Below, one piece after another: positions 45,648 through 54,718 of a stretch of 64,000 nt of DNA (position 1 is the first letter of the stretch; each line of letters opens with the position of its first letter). The position numbers were made by a program, and so were the translations under genes. Source of the stretch: Hymenobacter elongatus (GTDB taxonomy: Bacteria > Bacteroidota > Bacteroidia > Cytophagales > Hymenobacteraceae); assembly GCF_004745955.1 (NCBI RefSeq), contig NZ_SRLD01000001.1, positions 248,001 to 312,000 on the forward strand, read 5' to 3'. The notes below the pieces were generated by a model that did not search any database, had not been told where the DNA came from, and was given only the letters and a program-made list of their open reading frames with translations.

Positions 45648-46031
45648 TCAGCGCACGGCATATACGCGCTGCACACGGCGGCTCTGCCCCAGCTCCAGGG
45701 CCAGCTGCGTGGTTGTTTGGCGGGCGTTGTTGGGGTCGCGCAGTACGTGGTGCAGCGCCACGTTGAGCTGGCGGGCCGTGCGGCGGCAGAGGCCGGTGCC
45801 CTTGCTCAGGTCAAGGCATAGGTTATCAAGGCGCTCCTCATACACCAGCTCGTGCTGGTCGTTGAAGAAGCGGATAATGGTGTAGTCGCGGGTAAGCAGA
45901 TTGGTTTCCAGATTCCAGTAGCCGGCCACGGGTGCATTCGTGGGGGGCGTGAGCCGGGGCGCAGCCGAGGCCAGCCCGGCAAGCAGCAGCAGACTACTCA
46001 GCAGCAAGCGAAAAAACAGGTGCGTTTTCAT
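45648..46031 (-). CDS. Small secreted LCLD/CRRTA-family protein, paralogue C
   Basis: 127 residues from ATG 46029-46031, signal peptide MKTHLFFRLLLSSLLLLAGL to ASAA. The core is YWNLETNLLTRDYTIIRF, DQHELVYEERLDNLCLDLSK and GTGLCRRTARQL, ending RRVQRVYAVR. This is the divergent member: the two Cys and the RDY, YEERL, LCLD, GTG and CRRTA positions are kept while much else varies. That pattern marks the constrained core of the family. Paralogue B lies 111 bp upstream on the same strand. Confidence 0.75.
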   Translation of the reverse strand: MKTHLFFRLLLSSLLLLAGLASAAPRLTPPTNAPVAGYWNLETNLLTRDYTIIRFFNDQHELVYEERLDNLCLDLSKGTGLCRRTARQLNVALHHVLRDPNNARQTTTQLALELGQSRRVQRVYAVR

Positions 46032-46081
46032 GGTGAAAAGTTCATGGTAAAGGGCATGGAGTGACAACAGCAGCAAATGAC

Positions 46082-46118
46082 CCCGGCCCCGGTGCCTGAT
46101 GTAGGCACCGGGGCCGGG
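46082..46118 (-). terminator. GC-rich hairpin between paralogues B and C
   Basis: Exact 16-bp arms (46082-46097 and 46103-46118; half CCCGGCCCCGGTGCCT) around a 5-base loop. There is no T-run on the minus strand, so it may be an attenuator rather than a full terminator. Confidence 0.5.
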
Positions 46119-46142
46119 TAAAAACGAAGCCCAAGCCGACCG

Positions 46143-46520
46143 TTAACGAGCGGCGTAGAGGCGTTGGGCGCGGCGGTCCAAGCCCAGGCCGTGGGCCACC
46201 ATCGACGTGTTGGTCGCCCGCTGGGCCTGCCCCAGGGATGCGCTCAGCCGCTGGGCCGTGCGCCGGCACCGCCCCGTGCCCCGGCTCGGATCCAGGCACA
46301 AGCCCGCCAGCCGCTCCTCGTAGATTTTCTCGTGCTGGGCCGTGTAGAAGCGCACCACGCTGTAGTCGCGCCGGCTCTGGTCGGTCTCAATTGTCCAGTA
46401 CCCCGTGCCCGGCACTGTGGCATCTTCGGTGTAGATGCTGATCTGGGCCACCGCCACGGCGGGGCACAGGCCGAGTAAAACAGCCAGCAGGCTCAAACGA
46501 AAAATCAGGTGTGTTTTCAT
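46143..46520 (-). CDS. Small secreted LCLD/CRRTA-family protein, paralogue B
   Basis: 125 residues from ATG 46518-46520, signal peptide MKTHLIFRLSLLAVLLGL to AVAQ. The mature region (YWTIETDQSRRDYSVVRF, GLCLDPSRGTGRCRRTAQRL, RRAQRLYAAR) is nearly identical to paralogue A 8 kb away on the other strand. Its signal peptide is instead closer to that of paralogue C (MKTHL). The mosaic suggests a tandem B/C origin followed by conversion or a recent copy between A and B. Function unknown. Confidence 0.8.
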   Translation of the reverse strand: MKTHLIFRLSLLAVLLGLCPAVAVAQISIYTEDATVPGTGYWTIETDQSRRDYSVVRFYTAQHEKIYEERLAGLCLDPSRGTGRCRRTAQRLSASLGQAQRATNTSMVAHGLGLDRRAQRLYAAR

Positions 46521-46678
46521 GGTGCAGAAAGAGTTTAGGAGGAGAAAAAAATGGCAAAGCGAAGCCGGGAGCCCCACAGTGGGGTCCATGTCAGGGGTAA
46601 TCGGGACAGGTGGGCGAAGAGCAGGAGCAAGATACTAAGCGGTGCCCCCGAAGTATTGGACGAATGCGACACCTGCCG

Positions 46679-47500
46679 CTAGCGGGCCCAGAAAAAGTGG
46701 GCATCGTCGTGGTAGTGCTGCACATAATGCCCCGGCGACTCCCCCGTGAAGCTCCGGAACTCCCGAATGAAATGGGCCTGGTCAAAAAAGCCGCACTGGT
46801 AACTGATGCCGGGCCAGTCGGGCGCGGCGGCCTGATCGAGCAACCGCAGCACGTAGTTGAACCGGGCAATGCGGGCATACAGCTTGGGAGTCGTCCCGAC
46901 TTCGGCCACGAACCGACGCTCCAGCTGCCGCCGGCTTAGGTTGGCGACCTGGGCCAGTTCCTCGACCGACACCCGCCCGTGCTGCGCCTGAATAAAAGCC
47001 GCGACGTGGGCCATGGCATCCGACGTGGGCTGCACCCACCGCAGCCGCCGTAGCAGCAGGGCTTCGGCCGACGCCAGCCGGGTCGCCGGCGTGGGAGCCG
47101 CACTCACGCGCTGCCCCAGCTCGCGGGCAAACTGCCCGGCACTGCTCTCCGGCTGCTGCGCCGTATCGATTGCGGCCGATAAGGGCACCCCAAACAGACT
47201 GAAAAACCCAGTGGGGCGGAAATAAATACCCAGGCCGCCCAAGTGCCCCGCCTGGCGCGACGAAAGTCGCCGGGTGGTTAGCATACCCGCTACTTCTACC
47301 ATGGGCGTCGCTGGCACTTCGCGGCCGGCCATGGTCAGGCTTTCGTCCGGGTGGCTGTAGCATATGCTCAGGCGGCTGGCCACCTCCGGCAGCACGGGCG
47401 CTGCCACCGCAGCTTCGGGTGCAGCCACCACATCCCACAGGCAATACTGCTCCACGTACGCAGCTAGCGCCGGGGCAGGCAGAAACGACTGGATATACAT
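46679..47500 (-). CDS. AraC-family transcriptional regulator
   Basis: 273 residues from ATG 47498-47500 (MYIQSFLPAPALAAYVEQYC). The N-terminal sensing domain includes SRLSICYSHPDESL and GIYFRPTGFFSLFGVP, similar to the DUF6597-type region. The C-terminal two-helix-turn-helix domain shows VSVEELAQVANLSRRQLERR and SYQCGFFDQAHFIREFRSF, with GESPGHYVQH. A TATCTTTG on the minus strand at 47710-47717 could be its promoter with a 200-base leader. It neighbours the paralogue B and C genes and may control them, but no operator was identified. Confidence 0.92.
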   Translation of the reverse strand: MYIQSFLPAPALAAYVEQYCLWDVVAAPEAAVAAPVLPEVASRLSICYSHPDESLTMAGREVPATPMVEVAGMLTTRRLSSRQAGHLGGLGIYFRPTGFFSLFGVPLSAAIDTAQQPESSAGQFARELGQRVSAAPTPATRLASAEALLLRRLRWVQPTSDAMAHVAAFIQAQHGRVSVEELAQVANLSRRQLERRFVAEVGTTPKLYARIARFNYVLRLLDQAAAPDWPGISYQCGFFDQAHFIREFRSFTGESPGHYVQHYHDDAHFFWAR

Positions 47501-47861
47501 GGGAATGGGAGACGGGGAGAAGGGCGGGGCGTGCCCGCAACGTCAGCTTCCGGGAAGCTGCTCTAGGCTCAGGTTGGGTTGCAACGGTGGCGCACGAAAG
47601 CGCAGGAGGTCAACAGCACGGATCTTCTTCGGATGGCAGCTCGCCCACTCAGGAAAATTACTGGAACAAGCCGTAGGGCCAGCTACGGCTCACGAAATCT
47701 GCATCATTTCAAAGATACAGCTTCCTGGGCGGCGGGCAATTGTAAGAATGCGTCATAGCCCTCACATAATGATGTGAAGCGCCCAGTAGCTGGCCCCGCA
47801 GTGGCGGTCGGAAGTCAGGCGGGCCGTTGTACCTTCGCGCCTTCATTCCGCTTACTTCCTG
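47501..47861. other. Divergent regulatory interval between the AraC gene and hisS
   Basis: It holds CAAAGATA at 47710-47717 (minus-strand TATCTTTG) toward the AraC gene and TACCTTCG at 47830-47837 toward hisS. Short open frames are not convincing as genes. Confidence 0.45.
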
Positions 47862-49262
47862 ATGAGCATTTCCAAACCCAGCATTCCGAAAGGCACCCGC
47901 GACTTTGGCCCCGCCGTCGTGGCCCGCCGCAACTATATCTTCGGCATCATCCGCCGCACGTTCGAGAAGTTCGGCTATGCCCCGCTCGAAACGCCCACCC
48001 TCGAAAACCTCTCGGTGCTGACCGGCAAGTACGGCGACGAGGGCGACCAGCTGCTGTTTAAAGTACTGAACTCGGGCGACTTCCTCAAAGACGTGACGGC
48101 CGACGACTTGGCCAACGAAGACGGCAAAGCCACCCGCCGGGTGCTGCCCAAAGTAGCCGAGAAGGGCCTGCGCTACGACCTCACGGTACCCTTCGCCCGC
48201 TACGTCGTCATGAACCGGGGCACGCTGGTGTTCCCCTTCAAGCGCTACCAGATTCAGCCCGTGTGGCGCGCCGACCGGCCCCAGCGCGGCCGCTACCGCG
48301 AGTTTTATCAGTGCGACGCCGATGTGGTGGGCACCGACTCGCTGCTCTGCGAGGCCGAAATTGTGCTCATGATGTGCGAGGTGCTGAACGCGCTGGGCCT
48401 GACCGATTTTACGATTAAGATCAACCACCGGGGCGTGCTGCGCAACATCTACCAGGCGTTGGGCGACGAAGGCCGGGAATCCGATTTGTTTGTGGCCATT
48501 GATAAGCTGGACAAAATAGGCCGCGACGGTGTGACGAAGGAGCTGCTGGAGCGCGGATTTTCGACGCTAGCCAGCGAGCGGCTGTTTGCCCTGCTGGCCG
48601 TGGAAGGCTCGTTCACGGAGAAGCGGCAGCAGCTGCAGGCGGCTTTCGGTACGGCCACGGTGCCCACCGATTCGCCCGATTCTTACAAAGGCTTGCAGGA
48701 GCTGCGCCAGGTCGTGGACTTCCTCTCCGGCTTTGGCTTTGAGCAGTTCCAGAACCTCGAATTTGACCCGACCCTGGCGCGGGGCCTCTCCTACTACACC
48801 GGCTGCATCTTCGAAATCAAGATTAATAATGTGAACATGGGCAGCGTGAGCGGCGGCGGCCGCTACGACAACCTCACCGGCGCGTTCGGCCTGCCGGGCG
48901 TATCGGGCGTGGGCTTCTCCTTCGGCGTCGACCGCCTCTACGACTGCCTGGAAGAGCTAAACTTGTTTCCGGAAGGCGCGGCAGCCACTACTCGCTGCCT
49001 GGTGGCCAATTTCGACGCGTCGTCGATGGCCGCAATGCTGCCGGTGCTGCGCGAGCTGCGGGCGGCTGGAATTGCCAGCGAGCTGTATCCCGATGCCGCC
49101 AAGCTGGCTAAGCAGTTCAAGTATGCCGATGGTAAAGGTATTGCCTACGTGCTGCTGCAAGGTCCGGAAGAGCTGGTGCTGAATAAATTCAAGCTCAAAA
49201 ACCTGAGAACTGGTCAGGAGCAGACACTGACGCTATCCGAAGTTGTAGCCGCGCTGGCCTAG
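47862..49262 (+). CDS. hisS: Histidine--tRNA ligase
   Basis: 466 residues starting MSISKPSIPKGTRDFGP, as usual for the enzyme. Class II motif 2 is VWRADRPQRGRYREF. The histidine-specific motif is LARGLSYYTGCIFEI, and motif 3 lies in GVGFSFGVDRLYD. The C-terminal anticodon-binding domain starts near RCLVANFD and ends QEQTLTLSEVVAALA. It charges tRNA-His in the cytosol. A TACCTTCG -7-like element lies 25 bp upstream. Confidence 0.97.
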   Translation: MSISKPSIPKGTRDFGPAVVARRNYIFGIIRRTFEKFGYAPLETPTLENLSVLTGKYGDEGDQLLFKVLNSGDFLKDVTADDLANEDGKATRRVLPKVAEKGLRYDLTVPFARYVVMNRGTLVFPFKRYQIQPVWRADRPQRGRYREFYQCDADVVGTDSLLCEAEIVLMMCEVLNALGLTDFTIKINHRGVLRNIYQALGDEGRESDLFVAIDKLDKIGRDGVTKELLERGFSTLASERLFALLAVEGSFTEKRQQLQAAFGTATVPTDSPDSYKGLQELRQVVDFLSGFGFEQFQNLEFDPTLARGLSYYTGCIFEIKINNVNMGSVSGGGRYDNLTGAFGLPGVSGVGFSFGVDRLYDCLEELNLFPEGAAATTRCLVANFDASSMAAMLPVLRELRAAGIASELYPDAAKLAKQFKYADGKGIAYVLLQGPEELVLNKFKLKNLRTGQEQTLTLSEVVAALA

Positions 49263-49349
49263 CGCCCGGTCAGACTGCTTTTCGCCGCTTCCACCCACAG
49301 CCAGCCCAGCGGGGCAGCCTATTGGGAGGACGAGGACAATTCATCAGGA

Positions 49350-49465
49350 ACAAGCCTCGGCGGGGCGACACCAATCGTTCAATGTTGGGTGTCGTCCCGC
49401 CGGGGCTTTGGTGGTATCCAGCCGGTCCGTTGCTACCGATAGGCCACCCCGCTGGGGCTGCCGGA
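49350..49465. repeat. Intergenic inverted repeat, possibly dispersed
   Basis: AAGCCTCGGCGGGGCGACAC (from 49352) pairs at about 20 of 22 positions with GGGTGTCGTCCCGCCGGGGC (to about 49408) around a 14-base loop. A second GC-rich hairpin core CCACCCCGCTGGGGCTG follows. I recall similar palindromic segments between genes in related genomes. The rest of 49263-49585 shows no gene. Confidence 0.5.
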
Positions 49466-49585
49466 ATCCGGAATGATGCCCGATACGTGTTTTCGGCTAT
49501 TACCCGGCGGGAAATGGGGCGGGGCTGCTTTGGAAAAGATTGAGCAACTTTCGGGCCACCCACTCTCCCCTCTCCCCACCCCCGC

Positions 49586-51082
49586 ATGGCCGACGATTTT
49601 CATATTGACCCCACCACTCACCTCGACCTACCTACCCTGCGCCAGCTGCTGGCCACCAAACAAACCGTGAAGCTCAGCCCGGCAGCCACCCAGCGTATTG
49701 CGGGCTGCTACCACTATCTGCAGAACCGGCTGGCCCAGTCGGATGCGCCGATATATGGCATCAACACTGGCTTTGGGGCCTTGTGCAACACCGGCATTGC
49801 GCCCGAAGAGCGGCAGCAGCTCCAAGTCAATCTGGTGATGTCGCACGCCTGCGGCACGGGCGAGGAAGTACCACCCGAGCTGGTGCGCCTGATGCTGCTA
49901 CTCAAAGTGCAAAGCCTGAGCTACGGCCACAGCGGCGTGCAGGTAGCCACGGTGCAGCGCCTGCTGGATTTCTACAACCGGGGTATTTTGCCCGTCGTCT
50001 ATCAGCAAGGCTCGCTGGGCGCCAGTGGCGACCTGGCCCCGCTGGCTCACCTGTGCCTGCCGCTGCTGGGCCTGGGCGAGGTCAACTACGAGGGCTACCG
50101 CCTGCAGGCCGCCGATGCCCTCCATCTATTTAGCTGGCAGCCCATTACCCTCGAAGCGAAAGAAGGACTGGCCCTGCTCAACGGCACCCAGTTTATGCTG
50201 GCCTACGGCGTGCATTGCCTGTTGCGGGCCGAGCGGCTGGCGCAGGCCGCCGATGTCATCGGCACGTTGTCGCTGGAAGCTTTCGATGGTCGCAGTGAAC
50301 CATTCGACGCTCGTCTGCACCAGATCAGGCCCCACGCCGGACAGCTGCGGGTAGCCGAGCGCATCCGGGGCTTTTTGGCGGGTAGCGAGTTGCAGGCGCA
50401 GCCCAAAACGGCCGTGCAGGACCCGTATTCCTTCCGCTGCCAGCCCCAGGTGCACGGGGCCTCCCGCGACGCGCTGGCCTATGTGGCGCAGGTGTTCGAA
50501 ACCGAGTGCAACGCCGTAACCGACAACCCCAATATCTTTCCCGCCGACGATTTGGTTCTGTCCGGCGGCAACTTCCACGGGCAGCCGCTGGCGTTGGCGC
50601 TCGATTTTATGGCCATTGCCGTGGCCGAGCTGGGCAGCATTTCGGAGCGCCGCACCTACCAGCTTATTGGTGGCCAGCGCGGACTGCCGCCGTTTCTGGC
50701 AGCCGAGCCCGGCCTGAACTCCGGCCTGATGATTCCGCAGTACACGGCTGCCGGCATCGTGAGCCAGAACAAGCAGCTTTGCACGCCCGCCTCCGTCGAC
50801 AGCATCGTGAGCAGCAACGGCCAGGAAGACCACGTGAGCATGGGTGCCAACGCGGCCACCAAAGCCCGCCGGGTGCTCGACAATGCCGAGCAGATTCTGG
50901 GCATTGAGCTGCTGACTGCCACCCAGGCGCTGGCTTTCCGGCGGCCCGCCCGCACGTCGGCGGTACTGGAGCAGGTGGTGGTGGCCTTCCGCGAAAAAGT
51001 AAAGTTTGTGGCCCAGGACCGGGTGCTGTATCCCGATCTGCACGCGGCCGCCGCTTTCGTGCGCGGCTACGAGTGGCCGTAG
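49586..51082 (+). CDS. hutH: Histidine ammonia-lyase
   Basis: 498 residues from ATG 49586. Converts histidine to urocanate and ammonia with the self-formed MIO group, made from Ala-Ser-Gly in GSLGASGDLAPLAHL (about residue 145). Other family blocks are YGINTGFGALCNT, NLVMSHACGTGEEV, LLNGTQFMLAYG, QDPYSFRCQPQVHGA, TDNPNIFP and NGQEDHVSMGANAATKA. Later Hut pathway genes (hutU, hutI) are not adjacent. The gene follows hisS by 323 bp, including the repeat region. Confidence 0.95.
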   Translation: MADDFHIDPTTHLDLPTLRQLLATKQTVKLSPAATQRIAGCYHYLQNRLAQSDAPIYGINTGFGALCNTGIAPEERQQLQVNLVMSHACGTGEEVPPELVRLMLLLKVQSLSYGHSGVQVATVQRLLDFYNRGILPVVYQQGSLGASGDLAPLAHLCLPLLGLGEVNYEGYRLQAADALHLFSWQPITLEAKEGLALLNGTQFMLAYGVHCLLRAERLAQAADVIGTLSLEAFDGRSEPFDARLHQIRPHAGQLRVAERIRGFLAGSELQAQPKTAVQDPYSFRCQPQVHGASRDALAYVAQVFETECNAVTDNPNIFPADDLVLSGGNFHGQPLALALDFMAIAVAELGSISERRTYQLIGGQRGLPPFLAAEPGLNSGLMIPQYTAAGIVSQNKQLCTPASVDSIVSSNGQEDHVSMGANAATKARRVLDNAEQILGIELLTATQALAFRRPARTSAVLEQVVVAFREKVKFVAQDRVLYPDLHAAAAFVRGYEWP

Positions 51083-51148
51083 GCAGCATGGGGCTGGGGC
51101 ATACGGGCGAAATTTCTATTTTTAGCGGAGCAAACAACGTAAACGCGG

Positions 51149-53158
51149 ATGTCCTACGTTATGAAGGCTGTGAATCACTTCCGCTGCTGTTTGATGGCGC
51201 TGTTGCTGCTGCTGGCGGGCTTTGGGGAGGCCCGGGCCCAGTGCCGGGATACGCCGCCTGCGGGCTGCCCAACGGCCTTCGAAGTATTCGACGCCGGCAC
51301 GGGCGAGCCGCTGCAAAGCTTGTGCGTGGGGCAGCGCATCCGGGTCACCATTACGTGCCCCGAGCGTAGTGCCGTCGACCGCAACGCCCTCTACTACCAG
51401 TTCCTGGCTGCTGATTTGGCTACGGCTCCGTGTACGGGCTACACCAGTCGCACCAATACGTTCACCGTGACGCAGGCCGGAAAGCTCACCATTGCCGAAA
51501 ACGCCCAAAATCCTTCCAATCCGGGCACGGGCACCATCTTTCTGCGCGTATTCGACGTGGCGGCCGTGCCCAAGCCCGCCTTTCAGGTGGAAGCCTGCGC
51601 CCCCGGCTCCATTCGGGTCACCATCTCTGACCAAGCCTACGACACCTACACACTACGCATCAATACCGGCCCGCTGCTCCGGGTGAACAAAGGCGCGGGT
51701 GCCCGCAACTACCCCATACCGGGAGGCGCAACCACGGGCCAGGTAGTGGTGAAGGGCCGCTACAACACGGGCCAGTGCGTGGGGGCCGATAGTATCAAGT
51801 TCACAACCCTGCCGCTGCCATCCACGCCCGTTGTACGCCGCCTCGTGCTGAGCGGCACCACCGCGCAGCTACAGTTCGAGCCAGCGCCCACGGGCTACCA
51901 ATACGTACTGGAGCAAGCCGACGCCACCAGCCCCAGCGGATACCGGATAGTGCCCCAAGCGGTGCTTACCACTACCGGGGCAAGTGTCGGGGGCGTAAGT
52001 GCGCCGGCGTGCTACCGGCTGCGGATCCAGGATGTGTGCACCACCGCAGGCCTGCCGGCCTCGACACCCGTGTGCTCCGTTTTGCTGAGCGGCACCTCCG
52101 ACAGTGGCCAAAATACCCTGACCTGGACCACCGATGCCAACGCGGCCAGCTTTGTGCTGAAGCGCGACGGTCAACTATTGACTACCCTGCCAGCCAACAG
52201 CCGCAGCTACCCCGACGCGGCCGTGACGTGCGGCGTGCGCTACTGCTACCAGCTGGAGACGACTACCGGCAGCGGCACCACCAGTACCACGGTAGTTTCG
52301 AACGAAACCTGCCTGACCACAACTTCCAGTTCCACGTTACCGGTGCCGCAGCTCGTGGCCAGCTTCACGCCGACGAATCAGGTGCTGCTTACGGCCACGG
52401 TGCCGGGCTTGCCCGCCGGGGGCCGGGTGCGCTACCTGCGCACGGTGGGGCAGGGCGCGCCCACCGAGTTTGCCCTCACGGCCCGCCGCACCCTGCGCGA
52501 CTCTACCCTGGCCCTGAATCCCGAAGCAGCTCCCTGCTATCAGGCCCAGTTCGTAGATGACTGCGGCAACAGGTCGGCCCTCAGTGCGCCTTTCTGCCCG
52601 GTCGTGCTCAGCGCCCGAGCCGCCGACCTGCTTGGCAACACAGTGCAGCTCAACTGGACCGAGCTGCGCGGCCCCGACCCAGCAGCCAGCGTACAGTATG
52701 CCGTACAAGTAGTGGACGCCAGCGGCGCGGTTCTGGCCCAGCCATTGTCGGGTGCTACCGCCAGCGGCTCCTTTCTGGACCTGACCCCGCCCGCCGACCG
52801 GCAGCTGCTGCGCTACCGCATAGCAGCCACCAGCCCGAGCTTGAGCCAACCCAGCTACTCTAATGTTGCTACCGTGAGCCGGGAAATGAAGGCTATGCTG
52901 CCCACGGCCTTCACCCCCAACGGCGACGGCCTGAACGATGTGCTGGAAGTAAAAGGCCGTTTTCTGTCAACATTCACCTTCACCATCGTGGACCGCAACG
53001 GCCAGCAGGTATTTCGCGGCACCGACCGCACCCAGGTCTGGGATGGGCGGGTGGGCGCTACCGTGCCAGTGCCGGGGGCTTACGTTTGGCGCTTTGAGGC
53101 GGTAGATGAGACCGGCAAGCGCGTGGTGCAGCACGGTACTATTACCATCTTGCGCTAA
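51149..53158 (+). CDS. Secreted protein with gliding-motility-type (CHU_C, T9SS type B) C-terminal domain
   Basis: 669 residues from ATG 51149 (a second Met four codons later gives the same signal peptide, HFRCCLMALLLLLAGFGEA then RAQ). The body is several Ig/FN3-like beta domains with many Cys pairs. The C-terminus MLPTAFTPNGDGLNDVLEV then FTIVDRNGQQVFRG and WDGRVG, ending HGTITILR, is the CHU_C domain, a type B sorting signal for T9SS. The protein is probably exported to the surface, perhaps as an adhesin. A minus-strand methyltransferase gene converges on it. Confidence 0.9.
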   Translation: MSYVMKAVNHFRCCLMALLLLLAGFGEARAQCRDTPPAGCPTAFEVFDAGTGEPLQSLCVGQRIRVTITCPERSAVDRNALYYQFLAADLATAPCTGYTSRTNTFTVTQAGKLTIAENAQNPSNPGTGTIFLRVFDVAAVPKPAFQVEACAPGSIRVTISDQAYDTYTLRINTGPLLRVNKGAGARNYPIPGGATTGQVVVKGRYNTGQCVGADSIKFTTLPLPSTPVVRRLVLSGTTAQLQFEPAPTGYQYVLEQADATSPSGYRIVPQAVLTTTGASVGGVSAPACYRLRIQDVCTTAGLPASTPVCSVLLSGTSDSGQNTLTWTTDANAASFVLKRDGQLLTTLPANSRSYPDAAVTCGVRYCYQLETTTGSGTTSTTVVSNETCLTTTSSSTLPVPQLVASFTPTNQVLLTATVPGLPAGGRVRYLRTVGQGAPTEFALTARRTLRDSTLALNPEAAPCYQAQFVDDCGNRSALSAPFCPVVLSARAADLLGNTVQLNWTELRGPDPAASVQYAVQVVDASGAVLAQPLSGATASGSFLDLTPPADRQLLRYRIAATSPSLSQPSYSNVATVSREMKAMLPTAFTPNGDGLNDVLEVKGRFLSTFTFTIVDRNGQQVFRGTDRTQVWDGRVGATVPVPGAYVWRFEAVDETGKRVVQHGTITILR

Positions 53159-53177
53159 CCACGCTTGCAAGCAACGC

Positions 53178-53864
53178 CTACCTATCAGCCGAAGCGGCCA
53201 CTTTGGGTTTCTGGGCCACCAATTTCACCAGTCGGTGAGTTTCCCGGGAGAAATCGGCGACGCCGATTGGCTCTTCGTAGCGGATAATTTCAAAGCCGGC
53301 CGCGCTGTAGAGGCTCTTCAGCTCGTCGGTGGCAAAGCCGATAACCTGGCCCGACGCGCTACCACGGGTGTGCGTAGCGTCGCGATGAAAGTTTTCGAGC
53401 ACCACCAGGCCGCCGGGCCTGAGCGCCGCTTGTACGGATGCTACATGAGTACTTTCATCGGCGTAGCACAGCACAAGTAAGTCCCACTGGCTGCTGCCCC
53501 AGTCATACGTAGTCACATCGTGCTCAACGGTAGTGAGCAGCACGCCCAACTGCTGGGCCCGCTGCTGGGCAAAAGCCAGGGCTTTATCCGCAATATCCAC
53601 GCCCGTGACCTGCCAGCCGTGTTGTGCCAGATAAAGCGCATTGCGGCCCTCGCCCATGTTCACGTCCAGGGCCATACCGGTGGCACGGCCCCGCACGGCT
53701 TCTACCAGCAGCGCGTTGGGCTGGGCATTGAAACGCGTGCGCCGCCAGGCTGCATCCAGGAGAAAATGATTCCAGAGGCCACGCTCGTAGTCGAGGTATT
53801 GGGCCGGCGTGGCGTTCGTCGGCCGGGGCGGGTAGGCCGCAGCCGGCGAATCGGGACTTTCCAT
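53178..53864 (-). CDS. Class I SAM-dependent methyltransferase
   Basis: 228 residues from the Met at 53864 (MESPDSPAAAYPPRP). An earlier Met at 53903 (MLAQQDVSLNSS) is possible; further upstream the frame crosses a dispersed repeat and becomes implausible. The SAM-binding motif I is ALDVNMGEGRNALYLAQHG, with motif Post I VTGVDIADKALAFA and motif II WDLLVLCYAD. The C-terminal part holds GGLVVLENFHRDA and GFEIIRYEEPIG. A TAGCTTTG on the minus strand (54063-54070) could be its promoter. The methyl acceptor is unknown. Confidence 0.88.
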   Translation of the reverse strand: MESPDSPAAAYPPRPTNATPAQYLDYERGLWNHFLLDAAWRRTRFNAQPNALLVEAVRGRATGMALDVNMGEGRNALYLAQHGWQVTGVDIADKALAFAQQRAQQLGVLLTTVEHDVTTYDWGSSQWDLLVLCYADESTHVASVQAALRPGGLVVLENFHRDATHTRGSASGQVIGFATDELKSLYSAAGFEIIRYEEPIGVADFSRETHRLVKLVAQKPKVAASADR

Positions 53865-54382
53865 AGTAGAAGAGTTCAGGGATACATCCTGCTGAGCCAG
53901 CATGGCATTGACCAGCACTAAGAACGGGTTTGGGATTTTGATTTTCGGGTCATGCCTCGACAGGCTCGGCATGACAGACTCATCTTTTTGAAAAACCCTA
54001 AACACGCTCTGAAGACTTTTAAACCTTGGAAGTCAGACCATTACGAAATCGAGCTACTTGGGCAAAGCTAAAAATAACTTACTCGGCCAGCTGTACTATT
54101 CGCTCGTAAAGCAACCCAGTGTAGTCCGCACCTGGTCGTAACACCCTCGAATTCATGGTTCCTAAACACGCCCGCCGAATGCGGCTCGCCGTCCCGCATC
54201 CTCTTCGGCCCGTAGAGCGAGGCCGAAGATCTGGCCTTTGTGTGGGCTTTCTGTAAATTGCCGCCGAAACCCTGTATCAGGGAATTTAACGGCAGAATCT
54301 GGAGTGAATCCATCCTTTTTTACGAAGGAGAGGCCGTATTCTACAACCCGTCCAGCACGCTGGATCTAATGATTCAAGACCT
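53865..54382. other. Intergenic interval with a short hairpin repeat
   Basis: Around 53949-53976, GTCATGCC and GGCATGAC form a small hairpin of a type common between genes here. A possible minus-strand -7 element is at 54063-54070. The minus-strand frame over 54068-54313 shows no family motif. Confidence 0.45.
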
Positions 54383-54718
54383 ATGTTTGATATGATGGGC
54401 ATGATGGGCAAGGTCAAAGAGCTTCAGGAGAAAATGAAGCAGGCCCAGGACGAGTTGCAGCATCTGACCGTCACGGCAGAATCGGGGGGCGGCCTGGTGA
54501 AAGCCACCGCCAACGGCCAACGCCAGCTGCTCAAACTCGATATCGACGAGTCGTTGCTCACACCCCAGGACCGCGAAATGCTGGCTGATCTGGTGGTAGC
54601 AGCCGTAAACAAAGCACTGACGGAAGTTGGCGAAAAAGCCAAGGAGGAGTTGAAAAGCAAGACCGCTGGTCTGCTCCCCAACCTACCCGGCCTCGATCTG
54701 AACAGTTTTGGCCTCTGA
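54383..54718 (+). CDS. YbaB/EbfC nucleoid-associated protein
   Basis: 111 residues starting MFDMMGMMGKVKELQEKM, then ELQHLTVTAESGGGLVKATANGQ in short blocks, KLDIDESLL and LADLVVAAVNKALTEV: the usual length and order of the family. It binds DNA as a dimer. The bacterial dnaX-recR linkage is absent; instead a glycosyltransferase gene overlaps its end by 11 bp. Confidence 0.93.
   Translation: MFDMMGMMGKVKELQEKMKQAQDELQHLTVTAESGGGLVKATANGQRQLLKLDIDESLLTPQDREMLADLVVAAVNKALTEVGEKAKEELKSKTAGLLPNLPGLDLNSFGL

Noticed and set aside
54068-54313. Minus-strand 81-codon frame as a gene
   Set aside because: It has no family motif and no ribosome-binding or promoter support; intergenic sequence is more likely.
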